Below are positions 53,567-63,815 of a stretch of 64,000 nucleotides of DNA, piece by piece (positions within the stretch are counted from its first letter, which is position 1; each line of letters opens with the position of its first letter). The DNA is from Simonsiella muelleri ATCC 29453 (lineage in GTDB: Bacteria > Pseudomonadota > Gammaproteobacteria > Burkholderiales > Neisseriaceae). Both the position numbers and the translations under genes were made by a program. The stretch spans positions 1,426,001-1,490,000 of the forward strand of contig NZ_CP019448.1 in NCBI RefSeq assembly GCF_002951835.1, written 5' to 3'. Under the pieces are notes generated by a model that saw only the letters and a list, made by a program, of their open reading frames with translations, did no database searches and was not told where the DNA came from.

Positions 53567-53895
53567 AACGATATTTTTCAGGCAGCCTGAAACCTTTGCT
53601 AAACCTCATTTTAGGTGTATGTCTTTGCGATGTTACTCTCTAACTAATTGAAAGTATTTCAATATTATCTGAATATGATGTGATGCTATCACTTTAAATA
53701 TTCCTTAATATGAAGATTTTGCAAAGGTTTTGGTTTGTCTGGTTTTGATATGGAGAGGGTAGTATGGTGTCTTGCTGTCATACTTTTGGGTTTTATTTTT
53801 TTTGAGTGTTTAAAAACTGCGATTATGTTGAGATTAAATACTATTAAGAAACAATGTAGTTATTAATTTTGAGGGGAATATTTGTTTATTTTTTG

Positions 53896-53924
53896 TTGAC
53901 GGTTTTTGGGTATAGGCGTATAGT
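53896..53924 (+). promoter_or_regulatory. rRNA operon promoter
   Basis: TTGACG (53896-53901) and TATAGT (53919-53924) are exactly 17 bp apart, followed by TCGGTTC. The AT-rich stretch just upstream (53790-53895) could act as an UP element. The 590-bp gap from the pilin gene to 16S otherwise holds one uptake sequence and the leader. Confidence 0.75.
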
Positions 53925-54009
53925 TCGGTTCTTCGCTGCTACGGCGGTTGAGTTAGTCAAAACGAATTAGTTTACTGGTTTATTTGGCTGAGTACAAGGA
54001 TTATTTGAA

Positions 54010-54045
54010 GCTCTTTAAAATTACAGAATACCGATAAGTGTGAGT
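54010..54045 (+). promoter_or_regulatory. rRNA leader: boxA-like site and 5' arm of the 16S processing stem
   Basis: GCTCTTTAAAA (54010-54020) resembles the antitermination boxA. TACCGATAAGTGTGAGT (54029-54045) is perfectly complementary to ACTCACACTTATCGGTA at 55727-55743 beyond the 16S 3' end. This forms the long stem that RNase III cuts. Confidence 0.7.
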
Positions 54046-54157
54046 GCCTGATGGTCTCACACTGCAAGAAAAAACAGACAAGATTGTAATAGGTGCTGAG
54101 CCGATTACTCTTTGTTGGTTTCTTTGAAGCAGACCAGAAGTTATTAAGTTAGAGATT

Positions 54158-55703
<1,546 letters not shown>

Positions 55704-55803
55704 GAGAAAAGAAGAGATTGTTAGGTACTCACACTTATCGGTATACTGAATTGAGATGCGAAGAGCAAGAATGCGAAGAGCAAAAGAATAGAGACGACTT
55801 AAT

Positions 55804-55880
<77 letters not shown>

Positions 55881-55890
55881 AGACCTAATT

Positions 55891-55966
55891 GGGGGCATAG
55901 CTCAGTTGGTAGAGCACCTGCTTTGCAAGCAGGGGGTCATCGGTTCGATCCCGTTTGCCTCCACCA
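55891..55966 (+). tRNA. tRNA-Ala (TGC anticodon)
   Basis: A 76-nt cloverleaf: acceptor GGGGGCA with TGCCTCC (one G-T pair), anticodon loop TTTGCAA giving UGC, T-loop TTCGATC and encoded CCA. The T stem has one T-T mismatch (ATCGG against CCGTT). Confidence 0.95.
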
Positions 55967-56455
55967 AATATTTAGAGGTAGAACCAAATATTTAGAAGTC
56001 AAATATTTAGAAGTAGAGCTGAACAGTAGAATTTAAAAGTAGAAATTTCAAATTAAAGTGAGTTTGTGGAAGTTGTTTACGAAGAAGTTGTTTACTAGAT
56101 AGTTTTATAACTTACTTTTTATAACTTACTTTAATTTGCGATTTAAGAAACGCATTGATCTTTAACAAATTGGAAAGCCGAAATCAACAAACAAAGACAA
56201 TGTTGATTTGTTTAGAATGCTGTTTGATGCAACAAGTAGTGTTCACATTTCAGGCAGCCTGAAAAGGTATTGGTACTGAAAGAAGAAATAAGCAAATCAT
56301 AAGAATTTGGGTGATGATTGTATCAATTGTTCTTGAAAGACAAAAGGCAAGAACAATACACAACAAAGCAGTAAGCTTTGTCAGATTAGAGAATCTAAGT
56401 AATGCTGGCAGTCAACGCCAGTATCTACGAAGTCAGAAGGTTCTTCAAATGATAG
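55967..56455 (+). other. tRNA-Ala to 23S spacer with short repeats, a stem, boxA and an uptake sequence
   Basis: No gene is present. AAATATTTAGA recurs three times at 55965-56015, and GAAGTTGTTTAC twice near 56067-56095. CAAATTAAAGTGAGTT (56049-56064) can pair with AACTTACTTTAATTTG (56123-56138) with one G-T pair. TTGATCTTTAACAAAT (56155-56170) is the 23S boxA region. A complete uptake sequence is at 56248-56264. The 20-nt segment ending at 56462 is one arm of the 23S processing stem. Confidence 0.7.
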
Positions 56456-59345
<2,890 letters not shown>

Positions 59346-59504
59346 CATTTGAAGGACTTTGGAAGAAATAGAAATACCAAAGCACAAAGATAAAGCTTAC
59401 TGATGAATACACTTCATCACTCAAAAAATCAGTTGATTAAAGAATAAATAGGGTAAGAAAAATTAAAATTATCTTACCAACGGCTTACCAATTTGACAGT
59501 TTAT

Positions 59505-59619
59505 GTTTGGCGACCATAGCGGTTTGGTCCCACTCCTTCCCATCTCGAACAGGACAGTGAAACAAACCAGCGCCGATGATAGTATAGTTCCTATGCGAAA
59601 GTAGGTCATCGCCAAACTC
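59505..59619 (+). rRNA. 5S ribosomal RNA
   Basis: About 115 nt. The terminal helix is TTTGGCGA at the start against TCGCCAAA at the end, and the core GGTCCCACTCCTTCCCATCT with CGAACAGGACAGTGAAAC is typical. It lies 160 bp after 23S. Confidence 0.93.
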
Positions 59620-59627
59620 TTTATTCA

Positions 59628-59670
59628 AAAATCCCTTAGCCAATCTATGTTGTGTGCTAAGGGATTTTGC
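59628..59670 (+). terminator. Terminator of the rRNA operon
   Basis: AAAATCCCTTAGC (59628-59640) pairs with GCTAAGGGATTTT (59656-59668) over 13 bp, followed by GCTTTTT. It is directly after 5S. Confidence 0.85.
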
Positions 59671-59700
59671 TTTTTAGAATTAATTCAAGATTGGGTAAAT

Positions 59701-59857
59701 ATGATTCAACCAATACATAGAAAAGCAGTATATGCTGGTAGTTTTGACCCTCCCACTAATGGTCATCTTTGTTGGTATTAATCCCAATAAGCACAGTACT
59801 TATTCCATTGAAGAACGTCAAGAAATGCTCCAAAGAATTACCGCTAATTTTCTTAAT
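59701..59857 (+). pseudogene. Remnant of a coaD-like nucleotidyltransferase gene
   Basis: From the ATG at 59701 the frame gives MIQPIHRKAVYAGSFDPPTN, then GHLCWY and a stop. This is the start of a phosphopantetheine adenylyltransferase-type protein with its T/NGH motif. Another frame from 59771 gives VGINPNKHSTYSIEERQEML, then QRITANFLN, which corresponds to a point about 20 residues further on in the family. The stretch between has been deleted, and the 3' part is cut off by the insertion sequence end at 59857. It is not functional. A full copy would be about 160-170 residues. Confidence 0.7.
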
Positions 59858-60369
59858 AGGGGCTATTGACAATTCAAAAAAAGAGGCAAAGGATTTAAGA
59901 TATTGTTTCCACGCAACCATCCCAAACCTTTGCCATGTCCCGAAACACGCTTACAAATGAAACATGGTCAAGACTGTTGCCTATTTTGAAACAGCTTGGC
60001 ATTTATCGCAAGAAAAATTTACGCAAAACAGTAGAAGGTATCCTGTTTCGCTTACGTACAGGCTGCCAATGGGCTGATATACCTAGTTATTTTGGTAAAG
60101 CAAACAGCCTTTACCAAAGTTTCAATCGCTGGTCTAAACGCGGTATTTTTACCAAATTATTTAAACATTTGGCAGATACACCCGATATGGAATGGGTCTT
60201 TATGGACGGTAGCCATATCCGCGTTCATCAACACGGTATGGGTAAACAATCCATTACGCATCAAGCTGTTGGTAAGAGTATCGGTGGTCATACGTCTAAA
60301 ATTCATTTAGCGGTTGATGCTTGTGGTAATCCAATTGAATTTATCATTACAGCTGTTATAGACAAATAA
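59857..60369 (+). mobile_element. Truncated IS5-family insertion sequence
   Basis: The left end TAGGGGCTATTGACAATTCA (59857-59876) interrupts the coaD remnant. It is followed by the N-terminal half of a transposase (59935-60369). No matching right end occurs before the integrase, so the 3' half has been lost. The same end sequence occurs alone at 35754-35773. Confidence 0.75.
59935..60369 (+). pseudogene. IS5-family transposase, N-terminal half
   Basis: The 144 residues begin MSRNTLTNETWSRLLPILKQ and include RKTVEGILFRLRTGCQWADI, then PSYFGKANSLYQSFNRWSKR. The first catalytic Asp is in WVFMDGSHIRVHQHG. The frame ends abnormally in EFIITAVIDK soon after GGHTSKIHLAVDACGNP, where intact relatives continue about 110 residues with the other catalytic residues. 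Some relatives are made by programmed frameshifting, but no second part is present downstream. Confidence 0.8.
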
Positions 60370-60423
60370 AATAATCCAAAATTACTCATTGATTTTAAAT
60401 AGAAATAATTTAATACATTGCTA

Positions 60424-60525
60424 AGATGTTCCGCAAAAAATGAGACGTTCCGCAAAACTGCAAATTGAAACAGCATAGTAAACCGCATTTAACAGCGAAC
60501 TACTCGGAAATTCCGAATAGTTCGC
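60424..60525. other. Candidate attachment or integrase-binding region
   Basis: Two 15-bp direct repeats, AGATGTTCCGCAAAA (60424-60438) and AGACGTTCCGCAAAA (60443-60457), stand 19 bp apart. A 31-bp palindrome follows at 60495-60525 (arms GCGAACTA and TAGTTCGC, inner TCGGAA/TTCCGA), just 12 bp from the integrase stop. TCCGCAA recurs once more at 60530-60536. The set resembles arm-type and core sites beside an integrase gene; no duplicate of the core is visible in the window, so this is inference. Confidence 0.4.
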
Positions 60526-60536
60526 CAAGTCCGCAA

Positions 60537-61580
60537 TTATTTCTTTTTCTTATTAAATGGCTTTTGAACTTTGACTTGCCTAATATAGCGGTTTGTCATA
60601 TTTGTACTGGTGTGTCCAAGCAACTCTCGCGCGGTCTCTTTGTCGTTTTGCAAATACGCATCAGTCGCCGCCTTAGCTCTCAAATCGCGAAATTGAAAAT
60701 TTCTCAACTCTTCTTCAAGCTCTGGACGTTCTTGCATAATTTGCTTTCTCAAATTTAAAAACCAATTCGTTATTAAATGGCGACTCAATGGCTTGCCGTG
60801 CTTGTTTAAAAACAAAAAACCATTTTCAGGCGCAATTCTGTCAATGATTTCTTTCAGGCTGCCTGAAATCTCAAATCGCAAACGCGCCGAAGTTTTCGCT
60901 TGCTTAATATTCAAAATGCCATCACTAATTTGACTGGTGTGCAAACTACAAATATCAATAGGTCGTTGTCCTGTCAAAAGTGCAATATCCATTAAATCTC
61001 GCATCTGTTGGTCTGCGTGTTCATACACTACATCAAATAATTTGTCATTGATGTAATTGTCGCGCTTCTCAATTTTGTTTTTTTTCACGCCTTTGACTGG
61101 ATTTTTCTTTTCAAAATCAATGTAGTCGCTCTTTTGCGCGTGTTCAAAAATAGCCGAAAAAAAAGCAATTTCAACATTAGCAGACGATGGCGCACTGCTT
61201 CGCCATGCCAAAAATCTATTCAAATGTTGAGGCGTGATTTCATGCAACGGCGCATCTTTGGGTGTGCTGAAAAATGTTTTTAATGATTTGATTGAATTTT
61301 TCACGCCATTGATGGTGTTGACTTTTCCTTTGGGTTCAATGACTTCTGAAAAATATTTGTCTGCTGCTTGCGAAAAAGTAATGCTTTGGCTAGGCGAAAT
61401 TTTCTCAATGTTGATTTCCGCCCATTTTTTTACTGCGACAAAATATTCTGTGCCTAGCGAGATTTCTACGCGCTTCCCATTTTGGGAAACTTCGCCAAAA
61501 TAATAGATGACAATTTTTCCGTTCTTCCGTTGGCGTTTTCGCGCTCTCATGCCACTGGGTAGGTTGTTGGGTGCTTTCAT
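60537..61580 (-). CDS. int: Tyrosine recombinase / phage integrase
   Basis: This protein of about 347 residues has an Arm-like N-terminal part (GMRARKRQRKNGKIVIYYFG), a core-binding SAM-like domain (about 80-165) and the catalytic domain. Catalytic residues visible are Arg in ALLTGQRPIDICSLH, the region FQFRDLRAKAATDAY, the LGHTS motif and Tyr in MTNRYIRQVK. It would integrate the element whose genes lie to its right. ATG 61580 (MKAPNNLPSGMRAR) is the likely start. An uptake sequence inside the frame encodes SGSLK. Confidence 0.9.
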   Translation of the reverse strand: MKAPNNLPSGMRARKRQRKNGKIVIYYFGEVSQNGKRVEISLGTEYFVAVKKWAEINIEKISPSQSITFSQAADKYFSEVIEPKGKVNTINGVKNSIKSLKTFFSTPKDAPLHEITPQHLNRFLAWRSSAPSSANVEIAFFSAIFEHAQKSDYIDFEKKNPVKGVKKNKIEKRDNYINDKLFDVVYEHADQQMRDLMDIALLTGQRPIDICSLHTSQISDGILNIKQAKTSARLRFEISGSLKEIIDRIAPENGFLFLNKHGKPLSRHLITNWFLNLRKQIMQERPELEEELRNFQFRDLRAKAATDAYLQNDKETARELLGHTSTNMTNRYIRQVKVQKPFNKKKK

Positions 61581-61676
61581 GTGCTTATGCTGTTGTTGAT
61601 TTTGTGATAAAAATAGCACAAATCCAAGCTGTTTGTCTTGAATTTGTGCTGTTAGGCTGCCAAATGTACGCTGGTC

Positions 61677-62552
61677 TTACATCATCAAAGAGTAATCATG
61701 CAGTAAACTCATTGCATCGGTTACATCTTGTTTAATATTTGGTTTGAAAACAAATAAATAACCTGTTTGGTTTGGATTGGTTGAGGAAGAGAAAGCAAGT
61801 GAATCCGCTAATGATTTTGCTTCTTTGCTATTTGGGTTATTACACATTAATTCTTGAATTTTCAGATAATGGTCTGCGTAAAAAGCCATTTTTGCCAAAT
61901 GTGCAAAATAATCGTGTGGCAATTTTGGATTTTGCTGTTTATCCAATTTATCCAACACTTCGCCAGTCAAGGCTTGATTTTGCTCCACTGCCACTCGCGC
62001 CATCAAACTCAACACTTCGGGATAATGTTCGGAGGCAACTTCTTTGTACGACACGCCAAATTTTGATTTAACGCTGCTCCACAATTGAATCGCTAACTTG
62101 GCTTGTTTTTCTTTGGGTGCCGTTTGGACTAATTCACGATGGAATTTTTTAATCTCGTCTTGCTGTTCTAAAGTTAAGCCGTTGGGCAGTGCGGTTTTGG
62201 TTTTCAGGCTGCCTGAAGTTTGATAGCTGCCTGTTTTGCGGATTGTGGGTAAAACATCTTCCATTACCCATTCTTCAAATGCTTCGGCTTCAGGTTTGCG
62301 TGATTTAATAATTAAGCGATAGAGATTAGGTTCATTGATATAGGTCATTTCTTGATTACCGCTTTCGGTGGGGGTGTCGCGTTTTGCTACACCCTTTAAT
62401 TTACAATGTTTAGAAACAGCATCACGCGGATTGACATAACCCAAAACACCGCAAACGTCATTGGCTAAAAACCAAAATTCACCTTTTTCATCAGCGATGG
62501 TACGGATTGAATGATTTTCAGAAAATTTGAAAGTTGAGATTTGATTATTCAT
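61677..62552 (-). CDS. Bro-N domain phage antirepressor-like protein
   Basis: This 291-residue protein has an N-terminal Bro-N domain (about 1-115): SIRTIADEKGEFWFLANDVC, GVLGYVNPRDAVSKHCKLKG and WVMEDVLPTIRKTGSYQ. A second domain begins at TKTALPNGLTLEQQDEIKKF and runs to the end; it is helical and probably for protein contact. Antirepressors of this kind inactivate phage repressors. Its ribosome site and start are matched by the loop of a structured RNA just upstream (see 62583-62653). 92 bp of its coding sequence are duplicated in the KilA-N gene. Confidence 0.85.
   Translation of the reverse strand: MNNQISTFKFSENHSIRTIADEKGEFWFLANDVCGVLGYVNPRDAVSKHCKLKGVAKRDTPTESGNQEMTYINEPNLYRLIIKSRKPEAEAFEEWVMEDVLPTIRKTGSYQTSGSLKTKTALPNGLTLEQQDEIKKFHRELVQTAPKEKQAKLAIQLWSSVKSKFGVSYKEVASEHYPEVLSLMARVAVEQNQALTGEVLDKLDKQQNPKLPHDYFAHLAKMAFYADHYLKIQELMCNNPNSKEAKSLADSLAFSSSTNPNQTGYLFVFKPNIKQDVTDAMSLLHDYSLMM
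62116..62207. repeat. 92-bp perfect direct repeat, copy 1
   Basis: Identical over 92 bp to 62908-62999, starting at GGTGCCGTTTGGAC and ending at GGTTTTCAG. It encodes KTALPNGLTLEQQDEIKKFH and RELVQTAP in both genes, in frame. Confidence 0.95.
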
Positions 62553-62582
62553 TTTCGTTTCCTTAGGAAAGGTCTTAAGAAA

Positions 62583-62653
62583 CACCCAAAATGGGTGGAG
62601 GTTGTCCTACACAAAACGAATGTGTTGGGTCGTTACCGATACCCACAACCCCC
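62583..62653 (-). ncRNA. C4-antisense-like structured RNA upstream of the antirepressor gene
   Basis: Read on the minus strand, GGGGGTTGT (62653-62645) pairs with ACAACCTCC (62605-62597) over 9 bp with one G-T pair. It encloses two hairpins: GGGT(ATCGGTAACG)ACCC (62644-62627) and ACACA(TTCGTTT)TGTGT (62625-62609). A third hairpin, CACCC(ATTTT)GGGTG, follows at 62597-62583. The loop TTCGTTT is exactly complementary to AAACGAA at 62560-62554, between the Shine-Dalgarno AAGGAA and the ATG at 62552. Layout and position match the C4 RNA of phages P1 and P7, which blocks antirepressor translation. Identification as C4 is by structure and context, not by database match. Confidence 0.7.
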
Positions 62654-62716
62654 AAAAACTTAAATTTTGTTGCAACAACACACAAGAAAAGGCAACAAAA
62701 TAGAGAATTTTGAAGA

Positions 62717-62740
62717 TAAAAAATGCGCTGATTGGCGCAC
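62717..62740 (-). terminator. Attenuator-like hairpin in the leader of the C4-like RNA
   Basis: On the minus strand TGCGC (62739-62735) pairs with GCGCA (62728-62724), loop CAATCA, followed by six T. GATTG and CAATC around the first arm can form an alternative stem that excludes the terminator. It lies between the promoter at 62765-62793 and the C4-like RNA. Confidence 0.6.
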
Positions 62741-62764
62741 GCAATCGTTTTGTTAGGAAGCTCA

Positions 62765-62793
62765 ATATTACTGCTATTGTTTAAAACAGTCAA
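62765..62793 (-). promoter_or_regulatory. Promoter upstream of the C4-like RNA
   Basis: On the minus strand TTGACT (62793-62788) and TAATAT (62770-62765) are 17 bp apart. Transcription would start near 62757 and run through the attenuator and the C4-like RNA into the Bro-N gene. The rest of the 345-bp gap 62553-62897 holds the terminator of the KilA-N gene. Confidence 0.55.
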
Positions 62794-62876
62794 ATTTATT
62801 TCAAAAAAGCAGTTCTCAAATTTGAGCACTGAAAATAAATCAATTACTTACATCATTAACGAAACATTTAGGCAAT

Positions 62877-62899
62877 AAAAAATCCGCACGCGACGGATT
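62877..62899 (-). terminator. Terminator of the KilA-N gene
   Basis: On the minus strand AATCCG (62899-62894) pairs with CGGATT (62886-62881), loop of 7 nt, followed by a T run. The first arm overlaps the KilA-N stop codon. Confidence 0.75.
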
Positions 62900-63317
62900 A
62901 TGGGTTAGGTGCCGTTTGGACTAATTCACGATGGAATTTTTTAATCTCGTCTTGCTGTTCTAAAGTTAAGCCGTTGGGCAGTGCGGTTTTGGTTTTCAGC
63001 GCATCGGGTTTCAGGCTGCCTGAAAGTGAATTTAAAAAGTGCTGAATCACTTGTAAACTGAAAGCTGGAGAAATCCACATCGCATAATGAATAACCAATT
63101 CCTTGCAAACAAATGTGCCAAGTCCTTGTTTTTTAAGGATAGCAGGATTTCCTGCTTTTTCACATTCAACAATAAAATCAATAGTTTGTTTATTTTCAGA
63201 CCAAAGATTAGGTTTATGGCGATTTTCTCCACCTGACGCTTTATGTAAATCGTTTAAAGAAAATAAACCGTTGATTTGACGGATTGAAGTATTGCAGATT
63301 GAAATTTGATTTTGCAT
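62898..63317 (-). CDS. KilA-N domain phage protein, probably C-terminally truncated
   Basis: This 139-residue protein has a KilA-N DNA-binding domain at about 5-95: INGLFSLNDLHKASGGENRH, TIDFIVECEKAGNPAILKKQ, then GLGTFVCKELVIHYAMWISP and AFSLQVIQHFLN. A piece of the second domain of the Bro-N protein follows (KTKTALPNGLTLEQQDEIKK), and it stops after HRELVQTAPNP, 30 residues into that domain. The missing rest suggests a recombination that truncated it. Its ribosome site (CTGGAG, 8 bp before ATG) lies in a segment complementary to the upstream structured RNA. Confidence 0.85.
   Translation of the reverse strand: MQNQISICNTSIRQINGLFSLNDLHKASGGENRHKPNLWSENKQTIDFIVECEKAGNPAILKKQGLGTFVCKELVIHYAMWISPAFSLQVIQHFLNSLSGSLKPDALKTKTALPNGLTLEQQDEIKKFHRELVQTAPNP
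62908..62999. repeat. 92-bp perfect direct repeat, copy 2
   Basis: Identical to 62116-62207. The identity stops on one side at the uptake-sequence region and on the other at the truncated end of the KilA-N gene. Confidence 0.95.
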
Positions 63318-63385
63318 TTTAATGCTCCAGTGAAATTTAATAAAATCGCTGCTTATTCTGCTAAAAATAGGCGTGGCGATACTTC

Positions 63386-63529
63386 GGGTTAGCAGACTGT
63401 TTCACTGGGTAACAGCACATCTTACGATGTCCCAAAGTACCGCCACATAAACTGGACGTACTTAAAATGCAATAAAGAAACCGCATGAAAGCGACTCTAT
63501 TGCCAGTGATAGAAACAGGCTGCTAAACC
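63386..63529 (-). ncRNA. Multi-hairpin structured RNA upstream of the KilA-N gene
   Basis: An outer stem of about 21 bp joins 63387-63408 with 63503-63529: AGCAG/CTGCT, CTGTTTC/GAAACAG and ACTGG/CCAGT with small bulges. It encloses three hairpins: 63406-63434 (TGGG/CCCA with ACATC/GATGT inside), 63435-63463 (AAGTAC/GTACTT) and 63469-63503 (GCAATA/TATTGC with CGC/GCG). On the minus strand the segment CCAGTGAAA (63408-63400) can alternatively pair with TTTCACTGG at 63335-63327, which adjoins the KilA-N ribosome site. I cannot name the RNA family. A P4-type immunity RNA is the closest known arrangement. Confidence 0.65.
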
Positions 63530-63532
63530 TGT

Positions 63533-63555
63533 GCTACGATTGAGTAGCTTTTTTT
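63533..63555 (+). terminator. Plus-strand Rho-independent terminator
   Basis: GCTAC (63533-63537) pairs with GTAGC (63544-63548) around GATTGA and is followed by seven T. It reads on the plus strand, opposite to all nearby genes, and suggests a plus-strand transcript over the structured RNA region. Confidence 0.6.
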
Positions 63556-63584
63556 AGCATATCCCATTTCTGTTTCTTTGGCAA
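63556..63584 (-). promoter_or_regulatory. Promoter upstream of the structured RNA and KilA-N gene
   Basis: On the minus strand TTGCCA (63584-63579) and TATGCT (63561-63556) are 17 bp apart. A transcript would start near 63549, just ahead of the structured RNA, and continue into the KilA-N gene. Confidence 0.5.
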
Positions 63585-63591
63585 GTTTTTT

Positions 63592-63804
63592 TCACAAGGC
63601 AGGTTGCCAACCTTGTGTTTTGGGTGGCTTGGCTTTCGCGCTGCCATCAACCACGCTGCGGCTGACTATCGGGCGATTGGTGGCATTAATGAAAAACGGA
63701 ATGCCCATTTTTTTAAGCTGCTGAATTTGCTTCGTTTTTCTTTTAAATCCCGTGAGTTGATGCACTTCTTCTGCATTCAGAAACAAATCTACATTCATCA
63801 TCAT
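63592..63804 (-). CDS. DUF4224 domain phage protein
   Basis: This small protein of 68-70 residues reads NVDLFLNAEEVHQLTGFKRK, TKQIQQLKKMGIPFFINATN and RPIVSRSVVDG, the DUF4224 pattern. Genes of this family lie next to phage integrases and may be excisionase-like. Three ATG codons in a row (63796-63804) follow GGAG; spacing favours the second or third. It begins 12 bp after the stop of the partial gene upstream. Confidence 0.8.
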   Translation of the reverse strand: MMMNVDLFLNAEEVHQLTGFKRKTKQIQQLKKMGIPFFINATNRPIVSRSVVDGSAKAKPPKTQGWQPAL

Positions 63805-63815
63805 CTACTCCATTT

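Noticed and set aside
62575..62829. An 84-codon minus-strand frame ending in PTHSFCVGQPPPILGVS.
   Set aside because: It lies across the C4-like RNA and has no ribosome site; the pattern is explained by conserved RNA structure.
63386..63529. A retron msr-msd RNA was considered, because of the inverted ends and several hairpins.
   Set aside because: No reverse transcriptase gene lies nearby, and the complementarity to the KilA-N start site gives a simpler explanation.
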